A stretch of 64,000 nucleotides of DNA from Poa pratensis. Its lineage: Eukaryota > Streptophyta > Magnoliopsida > Poales > Poaceae. Positions 1 to 11,686 of the stretch are shown here, one piece after another. A program made the position numbers and the translations under genes. Under the pieces are notes generated by a model. That model did no database searches and had not been told where the DNA came from. It worked only from the letters and a program-made list of their open reading frames with translations. The stretch spans positions 26,321,391 to 26,385,390 of the forward strand of contig CAMZMU010000048.1 in the NCBI GenBank assembly GCA_947311845.1, in the 5' to 3' direction. Every line of letters begins with the position of its first letter. The stretch's first letter is position 1.

Positions 1-1261
1 AGTGTAATGCTTTTTTTTTTTTACTGTAATCAATCACTGTTTTTCAATTTTCGCCCCGGGAATCCAACGACACACACATGTTGACCGTGCGGATGTCGGG
101 CGGCCGGCGCTGGCACCCACGTTCACACGTCCCACGCGCACGTCGTCACAATATATGAAACCTTGTGGACCCCCAACTGCTCATGTGTTTTACTGGCTCG
201 TAGGGACCACGAGTCAGCTGGTTCTCCAGCTGGTAGTGGTGCCGCTTGCTGCTCTTTTTCCGGGGAAGTATGCAATGAGTATAATGAATATGTTCTTGTT
301 ATACGGAAACATACAAAACCTAATCGTGGATTGTCTTGATTAAGCATGTCCGGTTTAGATCACCACACGTGTTCTTATTTAGAGCACGGCGCTTCGCTGA
401 AGTATGCAATGAGTACAAGCATGTCTTGATTAAGCATACCTGGTTTAGATCACCACAAACCTGTTTTTGTTTAGAGCCGCCTAAATCGCCGGCATCCCCG
501 CCTCCCAGTCCACTCTAGCCAGCTCTCTCTCCTTTTCCACCGCCTCTCGCAGCGGCGAACCCCTGCTCCTGCCGCCCGTGGCTGGCATCTCTTCTGCACC
601 GCCTCGCCGCCCTGCTTCTTGAATCACCCTCTCCGACAGTCCACCACTCATCCTTTTATACACCATCCTCCCTTTTGCACCCCCTTCTTCTCCGGCACGG
701 ACGAGTCCAGATCCTAAGCTAACTCCGAGACCCTGCACCCACCCACAAATAAATCTAGGGCTCACGGCGGCTCACTCTACACTCGTGTGCCATGACCCTC
801 TAGCGGTCGCAGCAGTGCCGCCGACTCGTGCAGCGCATGAGCAAGAAATAAGAGGAGGGCTCTCGCTACGGTGCGGTAGTAGAAGAGGGAGGTGAGAGAG
901 AGAGAACCTAGAAGAGGAATATGAGATAATATGAGAGAACCTAGTATCGCATGAATGAAGTGTATTTTAACATGAAGGAGATCGGTCAAGACTGTTACAT
1001 CTCATAAGACTAGCTATGGTAGTGTTAATTTGCAGTTAGTTCTTACTCCAGACATTGATGGTACTTCAACTCAACCATAATTTGTACATACTACATACTC
1101 GTGTTAGTATGTTTTGATTCATTTAACGCATAAGATTTTGGTTACGGATGAACAATATGCCAGCAACAAGAATAAATATTATGCAGACACGAACTTTGTT
1201 TGTCTTTTATTCCCAAGTTTGGACTAGTACTGGCTAGGTCACACATGTTGGTGCATGACAC

Positions 1262-1267
1262 TTTATT
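1262..1267 (-). terminator. AATAAA polyadenylation signal of the pseudogene
   Basis: AATAAA lies on the minus strand about 35 bp beyond the stop codon. The intact paralogue has the same signal at 24037-24042. Confidence 0.5.
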
Positions 1268-1301
1268 ATCCATTTGCCTAATACTAGGTTGCATGTAGTT
1301 T

Positions 1302-1910
1302 TCATAAGCCACCAAACGAATTAGTGGTGGTGAAGTAGTACGGAGGGACCTGCACGTTGCACATCGCCGGCAGGGTCTGCAGTGCAAACGTCCTTATCGC
1401 CTCGAACTGAGCAATCCGCTGAGGATGGATGAAGCCTTGAGCCACTTGTTGCTGCTGAGACTCAAAAATACCTTGTTGTTGTTGAGGTATGAAGAAACCT
1501 TGTTGCTGCTGTGGTTGGAAGAACGGTTGTTGTCCTTGTCCGAATTGTTGTTGTTGTTGCAAGATGATGGCATGCACGACGCTATGGATGGCCGGGGAGC
1601 GGAGCTGTTGAGGGATCTGCGCCAGCTGTCGGCAGCATTGTTGCCGCACGACTTGGCAGCTGCTTTGTTGCCAGATCTGCGACTGGAGGAACGGCCACTA
1701 TCGGCACTGGGATGCACTGTTGCACAAGGAACTGCCGACATGGGTTCAATTGTTGTTGCAGAAACGACAGTTGTTGTACAATTGGTTGTTGTTGGTATTC
1801 CTGTGAAAACGGTTGTTGCGGTTGAATTGCCAGGTAGGGTCAAACTGCACATTGGCGGTGGACATGGTCACCGTCATGGCAAGGAAGGCAAGGATGAGGA
1901 AGGTTTTCAT
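1302..1910 (-). pseudogene. Avenin/gamma-hordein-like prolamin pseudogene
   Basis: This is a minus-strand paralogue of the intact gene at 24121-24741. The start codon at 1908-1910 begins a signal peptide (MKTFLILAFLAM...). A one-base deletion after the Thr-Trp-Gln codons (about residue 28; TGGCAATTC here, TGGCAATTTC in the intact copy) shifts the frame and gives a TGA about 27 codons later. A one-base insertion further on (GTGGCCG here, GTGCCG in the intact copy) restores the frame, so the C-terminal 115 codons to 1302 stay open. That part keeps the QQCC, Gln-rich and AMCN motifs. Like its paralogue it lacks the sixth and eighth cysteines of the usual prolamin pattern, with Ser in the LRxPAIHS position. 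It also lacks a short QPQGFS segment. A truncated secreted peptide is the most it could make. Confidence 0.85.
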
Positions 1911-2004
1911 AGTGGATTTGCGTTGACTACTGCTTGCTTGGCTTTGAAATTTGTACTCTAGATATGCAAAGGATGAATGATGGAGGAGGATCTACTTGGT
2001 GCAC

Positions 2005-2345
2005 TATTTATAGCTACCATGATATGATATCTCCCATCTTTACATTTGTTTTTGCCTTAAAAGTGCTTGGATACTTGGTATGTTGTGTTTGGTGGCACTA
2101 CATACAAATTTAATATTTGGATTCATCATCAAAGTTGCTTAACCGTGCACATATAATCTTACTCTCGACAAAGCTTGATAATTGGTATGACTCATCCTAT
2201 TCACTTTACATGTAAAAGAGTGATCTATCTTGCATCATTTTCCAAAACTAAGTTTGTAGTGTTCTGAAGTTGTTAGGCCGTGCACATATAATCTAACTCT
2301 TGAGAAAGCTTGATTATTGGTATGACTCATCCTCTTCACTTTACA
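2005..2345 (-). promoter_or_regulatory. Endosperm prolamin promoter of the pseudogene
   Basis: Read on the minus strand upstream of 1910: a TATAAATA box at 2005-2012, a prolamin box TGTAAAG at 2038-2044, and two endosperm boxes that pair a GCN4-like TGAGTCA with TGTAAAG (2188-2194 with 2204-2210, and 2323-2329 with 2339-2345). The two endosperm boxes lie in a tandemly duplicated tract of about 135 bp. In cereals these motifs bind endosperm DOF (PBF) and bZIP (Opaque2-type) factors. Elements match copy B one for one, so the promoter decayed less than the coding region. Confidence 0.75.
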
Positions 2346-2761
2346 TGTCAAATACTGATCTATCTTGCATCATTTTCCAAAACTAACTTTGTAGTATTAT
2401 GAAGTTGCTAGTCATAAACTAGATTGGTATGTATTGAGAAGTTTCTTATTTTGTTGGTGTTTAAGATATAATATATAAAGACGTAAAAGACTTCTCATGG
2501 GGACATTTTACTTTTTCAATCTAACCTTTTTTTGCATAATACAATGGTAAGATGAACTAGCAAGCAAGATTCTTGAAATACCCCTTTTATGCCAAGGATC
2601 GTAATGTCGACCAGAATATATGCATACCCCATTTGTCCCTTTTACATGACACACACTTACTTCCCAAATTCAACTTTGACCATCACTTTAGCTAACGAGA
2701 CGTAGATTGTTTGGCAAACAATATATCATTGAGTTGTATTACAAAATGTTCTTAATAAATA

Positions 2762-2919
2762 CTCCCTCCGTTCCATAACATAAGACCTTTTATATATATG
2801 TCAAAGTGGTCTAAATGCGGAGTGAATGACTGAACCTCCCCACTAAAATGTGTCTAGATACGTCTACATATGTACGAATCAGGAAACTAAAAAAGGCTTA
2901 CATTTAGAAACAGAGGTAG
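2762..2919. mobile_element. Stowaway-like MITE (158 bp)
   Basis: The ends are CTCCCTCCGTTCC and GAGGTAG (imperfect inverted termini), flanked by a TA dinucleotide on each side (2760-2761 and 2920-2921). Copy B of the duplication has the unoccupied site with one TA at about 25560, which defines the boundaries directly. It has no coding capacity. Family knowledge: Stowaway MITEs are mobilised by Tc1/Mariner-type transposases and target TA. Confidence 0.85.
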
Positions 2920-3411
2920 TAGCTTTTAACATGTTTCAGGTGTATTATCGGTCATATTGACTGTGAAACTCAAATCACGAAAAATTAGAACGCCATGTAA
3001 TATATAGACGAATGAAGTACCTTTTTTGTCCAATCGAGATGTCACATAAATTTTGAGCCAATATCTGGCTTGAGATCCATCTTCACATAATTATTCAAAT
3101 CATAACTAGTCCTTTTAAAAAAGGAAATTTTCAATATGTTCCCGAAATTTAATACTTTCATGTTTTGGAACTAAACTAAAATGTTCAGAAATTTTACCAA
3201 ACCTACCTTTTATTAGTATACAAGTCTCATATGGCTCTCATTATGGTGGCTTCATATGGACTCGTGCCATTTGCATTGGAAGAAACTCAAAAAAGCACAA
3301 ACGTACAAAGGCCACACAACCAAAAACCAAAAGCAGAAGAGAAACACAAAAGAGAAACTCGAAGGCAGATATGGCAAAAACGGTTGGAAGAGCATCTCCA
3401 CTTGCGGTTAC

Positions 3412-3630
3412 TGATACACCTCAAACGTATCTACAATTTTTGATATTTCAAGCTTGTTTTATACCAAATGCTACATGTTTTATTTACACTTTATATTTAT
3501 TTTATACATTTTCTGGAACTAACTTATTAACAAGATGCCACAGTGCCAGTTCCTGTTTTCTGCTGACTTTTTGTTTCAGAAAAGCTATTAAGGAAATACT
3601 CTCGGAATTGGACGGAAATTGACGGAGCCC
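3412..3630 (+). mobile_element. Truncated gypsy-type LTR, 5' part
   Basis: It starts TGATACACCTCAAACG and follows the start of the solo LTR at 20944, including GCTACATG and TTAACAAGATGCCACAGTG. After about 220-280 bp the similarity stops and minus-strand copia internal sequence begins. A matching middle portion of such an LTR is at 20085-20296, so one LTR was probably split by the copia insertion. The right boundary is approximate. Confidence 0.7.
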
Positions 3631-5627
3631 AATTTTACATCGACACAAAGGCGGAGTCCAAATGCCAGCCGAGGTGGCGACGCAGGGTGACAACACCTTC
3701 CTTGTACACGAGACAAGCTTCCAATGCATCTCTAGTTGTACCTAAAACAAATTCAAGTACAACATGGTACCCAAACTCATTGGGTCCAAAGTAGTTAGAG
3801 AAACTACAATACATAGGACAAACTCCACATAAATATGTGCATATTGATATGAAATTGAATTTCATGCACATCTTAGCCATTTAGGATTTGATGGAGTTTA
3901 TCCTATATATTGGATCAACAAAAGTAAGCATGCCACAAGATATACATATAATAAATATGCATGCACAAGACTTCAAGAACCAAACGAGGTACAATTTGGA
4001 CAAAACACCAATTAAACAACCAAACACACGCAAGTGTGACAAGAAAACAAAATGCCCAAATTATATCAAAGACTCAAATCAACACATGATTGAAGATACA
4101 ACTTTGAGATTATACCAAATGAAAGTAAGATACCAATTGATGAAAATACCATCAGGAATAAACCAAATCCTCTTACACTTTTCATAATGGCACAAGGTAC
4201 CAAGACAAAAAAATGTTTGTCTTCCAAAGAGACACGTCATCGGGATCAAATAACAATTGAAGACAACTAATGTTCAAGAGCATATGTGATTGCTCCCCAA
4301 GATTTGTGCATTATTTATGATCTTGCATTTGAATACAAAATGCACACAAATAGGATCATCACTCTCGATACATATTATTCAAACACTAGTCATGTTCAAG
4401 GAAAGCAATAAGATACAAAACCGGTTTAAAGAATGATGTTCTACTCAATGTAGGATTGCTTCCCCAAGAATAGTGCATTATCTAGGAGTAGACTTTGAAT
4501 GTACATGCACAAGAATGGGTTCATTGCTTTCCTAAAAAGAAAGCTCAAAAGAAATTTTGAGTAGAGCAACAAGGATCCAAAAGATACAAGGAAGACAAAT
4601 GAGAGTTAGATCAAAACAAATCCTTGGCAATAAAATAAGGAAATTTAAAGAAAGAGCCAAAATGAAGATGGTCTACAAATTCCACCACAAATATGAGTAT
4701 CACTTGTCATGGACAAGGAGTATTATGGAGATATTTCTCGCTGGTATATAGGAATGATATTTAAGACCAACTACACAACAAAAAGCATATGTCAAAGGAT
4801 AAGAATTGAAACACATGCTTAGATAGAGATTCTTGACGGCTTCAATTTGATCAACGATCATGCAAAGCACCAAGAAACTCTCTCACACACAAGATCCAAA
4901 AGATGAGAGACAAAAGGCATTTAAGCAAATATGGAACTTGTTTGAGAAACATGCCACATAGGAACAAGATAATTAACAATATCAATTCTAGGTGGCAAAA
5001 CCTCACATGTTCACATTTTCTAGGCTTGTAATATGCACGTAGCTTATTACTCCCCCATAATGTGATAATCCATTTATTTTAAAACAAGAGGCAAACAAAA
5101 CCAACTCAAGAAATTAATGGACATTATAGAATTTAAATTTCTCATGAGCATGACATACCACATAGAGAATAGATAATATAGATGTATCATCACTAAGTGG
5201 TATTTCTCATGTACACACATTTTTAGAATTGTGAAGTGCACGAAGCATATCACTCTCCCAAAAAAGAATAGTCCATTAATCTCTCAAAGAGAGCCAACAA
5301 GATAAGATCGCAAATAAAAGTAATAAGGCTCAAAACAACTAAATGGTGTGCAAACCAAAATGCACATACTTGATTTCTCAAGATAAGTAAGTAGAGAGCA
5401 CAACACATACAAACAATAGCAAGGTACACAACCAAAGACATGCAAGGGTGCAAGCAACTTTCAATGTATATATGATATAAGCACAAGTTACCGCAAGGAG
5501 TAACATTGGATATAAGATAGAATGATATAACCCAAATGACTTGGCTTGAGAGAATATAATTGATGAAGGTCCCTTAATTCTTCATGATGTAACCAAGTCT
5601 CCAATGCCCTCCAACAAAACCTATTGA

Positions 5628-6290
5628 TCAAGTTTTAGCTTGTTGGTCCCCAACCAAGTTGGGTCCTAAGAGGTTAGTCACAATAGGCTTGGCAACCCAA
5701 ATGGTTCTTTTCTTGACACCACTTTGAGTACCAACATATTTGGCAAACACATTGCCAACCTTATCCTTCCGAAGAGAATAAACATCATCAATTATAATGA
5801 GGTTGGATAAGGTACCATTAGTGCATGAAGAAGCAAAGTGACCCTTCTCACGGCATATGTAGCAACATTTGCTTCCCCCTTTCTTCTTAGTTGAAATCTT
5901 GACTTGATGAGGGGTAGCTTGATTCTTTTTGGGAAGAGGCCGTTCTTCAACTTGAGGAACTTGAGTTTGAACTTGAGGCTTCTTCCCTTGTTGCTTCTCA
6001 CTAAGACGCTTCTTTTTCAAAGGGCAAGATCTAACATGGTGCCCTTCAACTTTGCACTTGAATCAAACAACCTTGGCTGAATCCTTGACTTGTTCTTGGC
6101 CCTTGTTCTTCTTGATAGGCTTGGACATGTTCTTTTTGTTGGAGTTGAATCCAAGTCCACTCTTGTCATTGGGGCGTCTTTGAACACTCAACATATTGTC
6201 AAGTGTGGACTTCCCAACATGACGCCTTTCCAAGTCTTCCTTCAAAGAAGTGACTTGGGCCTTGAGATCTTTTAATTCCTCTACATGGTT
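5628..6290 (-). pseudogene. Copia gag, C-terminal part with zinc knuckle
   Basis: This continues the gag from 15814 after removal of the insertion. It begins with a stretch containing NHVEELKDLKAQ and LDNMLSVQRRPNDKSG. A stop follows at about 6063, where FKCKVEGHHVRSC would follow in the family pattern (the conserved Cys codon is altered). The frame from 6020 to 5628 then carries a clear CCHC knuckle (CYICREKGHFASSC) and ends in KPIVTNLLGPNLVGDQQ. Nucleic-acid binding would be its role in the particle. It is broken by the insertion and by internal stops. Confidence 0.7.
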
Positions 6291-6295
6291 AGTAT

Positions 6296-7944
6296 TGGTG
6301 GCTCTAGTTGACGAGAGAATATATCCCCAGCAACAGTGCCAGAAACAATGCTTGTACGTCACACGTCAGTTGGGAACCCCAAGAGGAAGGTATGATGAGT
6401 GCAGCAGCAAGTTTTCCCTCAGTATGAAACCAAGGTTTAATCGAACCAGTAGGAAAACGAGGTTTGCTTCGAAGGTGTTGGTGAAGGAGTGTAGTGCGGC
6501 GCAACACCAGGGATTCCGGTGCCAACGTGGAACCTGCACAACACAATCAAATTACTTTGCCCCAACTTAACAGTGAGGTTGTCAATCTCACCGGCTTGCT
6601 GAAAACAAAGGGTTAAACGTATCGAATGGAAATGATGTTTGTTTGCATAAAACAGTAGAGAACAATGATTGCAGTAGATTGTATTTCAGATGTAAAAGAA
6701 TGGACCGGGGTCCACAGTTCACTAGTGGTGTCTCTCCAATAAGATAACTAACATGCTGGGTAAACAAATTACAGCTGGGCAATTGACAATTGATAAGTGC
6801 ATATAACATGCATGTGTGAGCTGTGGTGTCTACTATGAGATTCATTTGGGCATTACGACAAAGTACATAGACCGCTATCCAGCATGCATCTATGCCTAAA
6901 TAGTCCACTTTCCGGTTAACATCCGTACCCCTTCCAGTATTAAGTTGCAAGCAACAGACAATTGCATTAAGTAATGTGCGTAATGTAAACAATACATTCA
7001 TCCTTGAATAAAGCATTGCTGTTTTACCCCTAGTGGCAACAACACATCTACAACCTTAGAACTTGCTGTCACTATCCCAGGTTAAATAGAGGTTGAACCC
7101 AACTATCATGCATAAATACCCCCTCTTGGAGTTACAAGTATTCACTTGGCCAAGGCTTCAACAAGTAACGGAGAGCATGCAAGATCACAAATGACATAGA
7201 CATGATAATATAATATTCAGCTCCACATAGGTATCAATATAAGTCAGATCCCAGCAAACACAACATGTAGCATTACAATAAGATGATCTTGATCATGATA
7301 GGCAGCTCACAAGATCTAAACATGATGGCACAAGTGGAGAAGACAACCATCTAGCTACTGCTATGGACCCATAGTCCAAGGATGAACTACTCACGCATCA
7401 CTCCGGAGGCGGGCATGGCGATGTAGAGCCCTCCGGTGATGATTCCCCTCTCCGGCAGGGTGCCGGGAAGAGCTTCAGAACCCCCCGAGTTAGGGTTGAC
7501 GACGGCGGCGGCAGCGAATATGTTCTGGATGAAAGGCTCGGTGTTTTAGGGTTTTCACGTCTCGGGGAATAAATAGGCGAAGGGGCGATGTCGGCGGACC
7601 CCCGAGGGGCCCAAACCACAGGCAGGCGCGGCTGGGCCCACTGCCGCGCCGCCAGGTGGTTTGGCCACCTCGTGGCTCTCCTTCGTCTCTCCTTCGGACT
7701 CCGTGTACGTGCTGGAAAAATAGGGACTTGGCCTTTTGTTTCGTGCAATTCCGAGAATATTTCCAGAAGTAACTTTCTGAAACCAAAAACAGCAGAAAAC
7801 AGGGAACTGGCACTGTGGCATCTTGTTAATAGGTTAGTCCCAGAAAATGCATAAAAGTGATACGAAGTGTATATAAAACATGTAGCAAATGGTATAATAT
7901 AAGCATGGAACAGCAGAAATTATGGATACGTTGGAGACGTATCA
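6296..7944 (-). repeat. LTR of the minus-strand element
   Basis: On the minus strand it runs from TGATACGTCTCC at 7944 to GAGCCACCA at 6296 (TG...CA). It is preceded by the polypurine-type junction AAGCTTGGGGATGCT. Its sequence pairs along its length with the plus-strand LTR at 9896-11514. Near the end it carries about 20 bp (GCTGGGGATATATTC region) that the other copy lacks. The reading frames in it are mirrored in the other LTR and are not genes. Confidence 0.85.
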
Positions 7945-9895
7945 AGCATCCCCAAGCTTAGTTCTACTCGTCCTCGAGTAGGTAAAACGATAACAACAAA
8001 TAATTTCTGAGGAGACATGCTTTCACACAATCTTGATCAATATATTGCAAGGCTCATGTCATGAATGAAGTGACTCAAAGCAATGATCTATAGTTTGCTA
8101 ACAAATAGATAAAGAGTAAACAATGAATCATATAAGCAAAAACTTTTCATGAATAGTACTTTCAAGACAAGCATCAAAAAGTTTTGCATAAGAGGTAACT
8201 CATAAAGCAATAGATTCAAAGTAAAAGGCATTGAAGCAACACAAAGGATGATTAAGTTTCAGCATTTGCTTTCAACTTGTAACATGTATATCTCATGGAT
8301 AGTTGTCAACATAAAGCAATATAACAAGTGCAATAAGTAAATATGTAAGAATCAATGCACACAAAGTTGACACAAGTGTTTGCTTCTAAGATAGAAAGGA
8401 GTAGGTAAACTGACTCAACATAAAGTAAAAGATAGGCCCTTCGCAGAGGGAAGCAGGGATTAAATCATGTGCTAGAGCTTTTTAAGTTTTCGAAAGCATA
8501 TAGAGAGCACAAAATAAGTATTTGAGAGGTGTTTGTTGTTGTCAACGAATGGTAGTGGGCACTCTAACCCCCTTGTCAACCAGACTTTCAAAGAGCGGCT
8601 CCCATGAAGGACGTTATCTCTACCAGCAAGGTAGATCATCCCTCTTCTCTTTTGTTTACACATGTATTTTAGTTTCTTTATAGATGACACTCCTCCCAAC
8701 CTTTTGCTTACACAAGCCATGGCTAACCGAATCCTCGGGTGCCTTCCAACATTCACATACCATGGAGGAGTGTCTATTTGCAAATTAAGTTGCTTACTGA
8801 TAAATCAGGGCAAAACATGTGAAGAGAATTATTAATGAAAGTTGTAATTAATTGGGGCTGGGCACCCCGTTGCCAGCTCTTTTTGCAAATTATTGGATAA
8901 GCGGATGTATATGCCACTAGTCCATTGGTGAAAGTCTGTCAGAAGTAAATGACAAGATTGAAAGATAAAACACCACATACTTCCTCATGAGCTATAAAAC
9001 ATTGACACAAATAAGGAGTAATAAAGTTTTGAATAGTTTAAAGGTAGCACATGAAATATTTACTTGGAATGGCAGGAAATACCACATAGTAGGTAGGTAT
9101 GGTGGACACAAATGGCATGGGTTTTGGCTCAAGTTTTGGATGCACGAGAAGCATTCCCTCTCAGTACAGAGTTTAGGCTAGCAAGGTTGTTTGAAGCAAA
9201 CACAAGTATAAACCGGTACAGCAAGAATCACATAAAAACATATTGCAAGTATTATAAGACTCTACACTGTCTTCCTTGTTGCTCAAACATTTTACCAGAA
9301 AATATCTAGACCTTAGAGAGAACAAATATGCATCCCAAGTCTCAACAAGCTCTACGGTAGTTCTCCACTACTAGGCTTTAACTACATGATGCAAGAGCTT
9401 AAACATGATCTACTTGAGAGCTCAAAACAATTGCAAAGCATCAAATCAAAACAAGACAATGATCTACAAGAATGCATATGTCTTTTCCAATACCAACTAC
9501 TACATGTAGCATTTTCTTTCTTCCAAACAAACACCAATCAATTTATTTAAACATAAACTCTCCAAATGATAATATAATGCAGCAAGAGAGTATTTATAAA
9601 CAAGTGCTAACAGCTCGAAGAGATGCATGAAAAACAGGAGCTAAAAGCACTGCAGTAGCTAGTTAAGAATACTCAACAAATATAAGTGAAGAACATGAGT
9701 ATTCACATGAAAAAGCGGAGCGTGTCTCTCTCCCACACAAGGATTGCTAGGATCCGAATTTATTCAAACAAAAACAAAAATAAAAACACACAGACGCTCC
9801 AAGTAAAGCGCATAAGATGTGAAAGAATTAAAATATAGTTTCACTAGAGATGACCTGATAAGTTTGTTGATGAAGAAGGGGATGCCTTGGGCATC
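7945..9895 (-). mobile_element. 3' internal non-coding region of the minus-strand element
   Basis: This is the reverse complement of about 13285-15235 and of 47314-49265, almost base for base. It lacks open frames of note. It ends at 9895 directly against the LTR start of the plus-strand element, just inside a second AAGCTTGGG-type motif, which is the probable insertion point. Confidence 0.85.
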
Positions 9896-11514
9896 TGATA
9901 CGTCTTCAACGTATCCATAATTTCTGCTATTCCATGCTTATATTATACCATTTGCTACATGTTTTATATACACTTCGTATCACTTTTATGCATTTTCTGG
10001 GACTAACCTATTAACAAGATGCCACAGTGCCAGTTCCCTGTTTTCTGCTGTTTTTGGTTTCAGAAAGTTACTTCTGGAAATATTCTCGGAATTGCACGAA
10101 ACAAAAGGCCAGGTCCCTATTTTTCCAGCACGTACACGGAGTCCGAAGGAGAGACGAAGAGCCACGAGGTGGCCAAACCACCAGGTGCGGCTGGGCCCAC
10201 AGCCGCGCCTGGGTGTGGTTTGGGCCCCTCGGGGGTCCGCCGACATCGCCCCTTCGCCTATTTATTCCCCGAGACGTGAAAACCCTAAAACACCGAGCCT
10301 TTCATCCAGAACATATTCGCTGCCGCCGCGTCGTCAACCCTAACTCGGGGGGTTCTGAAGCTCTTCCCGGCACCCTGCCGGAGAGGGGAATCATCACCGG
10401 AGGGCTCTACATCGCCATGCCCGCCTCCGGAGTGATGCGTGAGTAGTTCATCCTTGGACTATGGGTCCATAGCAGTAGCTAGATGGTTGTCTTCTCCACT
10501 TGTGCCATCATGTTTAGATCTTGTGAGCTGCCTATCATGATCAAGATCATCTTATTGTAATGCTACATGTTGTGTTTGCTGGGATCTGACTTATATTGAT
10601 ACCTATGTGGAGCTGAATATTATATTATCATGTCTATGTCATTTGTGATCTTGCATGCTCTCCGTTACTTGTTGAAGCCTTGGCCACGTGAATACTTGTA
10701 ACTCCAAGAGGGGGTATTTATGCATGATAGTTGGGTTCAACCTCTATTTAACCTGGGATAGTGACAGCAAGTTCTAAGGTTGTAGATGTGTTGTTGCCAC
10801 TAGGGGTAAAACAGCAATGCTTTATTCAAGGATGAATGTATTGTTTACATTACGCACATTACTTAATGCAATTGTCTGTTGCTTGCAACTTAATACTGGA
10901 AGGGGTACGGATGTTAACCGGAAAGTGGACTATTTAGGCATAGATGCATGCTGGATAGCGGTCTATGTACTTTGTCGTAATGCCCAAATGAATCTCATAG
11001 TAGACACCACAGCTCACACATGCATGTTATATGCACTTATCAATTGTCAATTGCCCAGCTGTAATTTGTTTACCCAGCATGTTAGTTATCTTATTGGAGA
11101 GACACCACTAGTGAACTGTGGACCCCGGTCCATTCTTTTACATCTGAAATACAATCTACTGCAATCATTGTTCTCTACTGTTTTATGCAAACAAACATCA
11201 TTTCCATTCGATACGTTTAACCCTTTGTTTTCAGCAAGCCGGTGAGATTGACAACCTCACTGTTAAGTTGGGGCAAAGTAATTTGATTGTGTTGTGCAGG
11301 TTCCACGTTGGCACCGGAATCCCTGGTGTTGCGCCGCACTACACTCCTCACCAACACCTTCGAAGCAAACCTCGTTTTCCTACTGGTCGATTAAACCTTG
11401 GTTTCATACTGAGGGAAAACTTACTGCTGCACTCATCATACCTTCCTCTTGGGGTTCCCAACTGACGTGTGACGTACAAGCATTGTTTCTGGCACTATTA
11501 ACCTAGAGCCACCA
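9896..11514 (+). repeat. 5' LTR of the plus-strand element
   Basis: It starts TGATACGTCTTC and ends GAGCCACCA. The primer binding site follows 10 bp later. It is 1619 bp long. The matching 3' LTR at 15236 is cut off after about 300 bp. Confidence 0.85.
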
Positions 11515-11524
11515 ACACGTTTTC

Positions 11525-11542
11525 TGGCGCCGTTGCCGGGGA
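11525..11542 (+). other. Primer binding site, tRNA-Asp type
   Basis: TGGCGCCGTTGCCGGGGA is an 18-base complement of the 3' end of plant tRNA-Asp as known from established sequences (from memory). The same site occurs at 45586-45603. Confidence 0.8.
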
Positions 11543-11686
11543 AAACGAATTGCTTCTGCAAGGGGAGTCTCTCACACCCAATCTCTTTACTTTGTTATTT
11601 GTCTTGCTTAGTTTATTTTTATTTAGTTTGTTTGCTCTCTTATCAAAAACACAAAAAAATTAGTTACTTGTTTATTTCGTTTTGTT

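Larger units (their letters stand above)
1..3411. repeat. Segmental duplication, copy A
   Basis: This block is repeated in the same orientation at about 20570-26070. Shared landmarks, in order, are a TCAATCACTG-containing start, a GC-rich stretch at about 480-970, a tract at about 945 reading ATGAAGGAGATCGG, the prolamin gene, its promoter, and a tail at about 3230-3390. Copy A has a MITE at 2762-2919 that copy B lacks. Copy B has a solo LTR that copy A lacks. Copy A ends where an LTR fragment starts at 3412, just after about 20 bp of the same PIF/Harbinger-like terminus that starts the element at 26058 in copy B. The true left end lies outside the window. The region 1-1300 holds no convincing gene; its short reading frames are not conserved in frame between the copies. 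Confidence 0.85.

Noticed and set aside
1425..1961. Plus-strand 178-aa frame
   Set aside because: It is the antisense of the CAG/CAA-rich prolamin pseudogene; Leu/Val runs are the complement of glutamine codons.
10027..10446. Open frames in the LTRs (also 7398-7854, 15359-15718, 44288-44854, 49297-49857)
   Set aside because: They repeat in every LTR copy on both strands, change frame between copies and contain the LTR promoter region. They are not genes.
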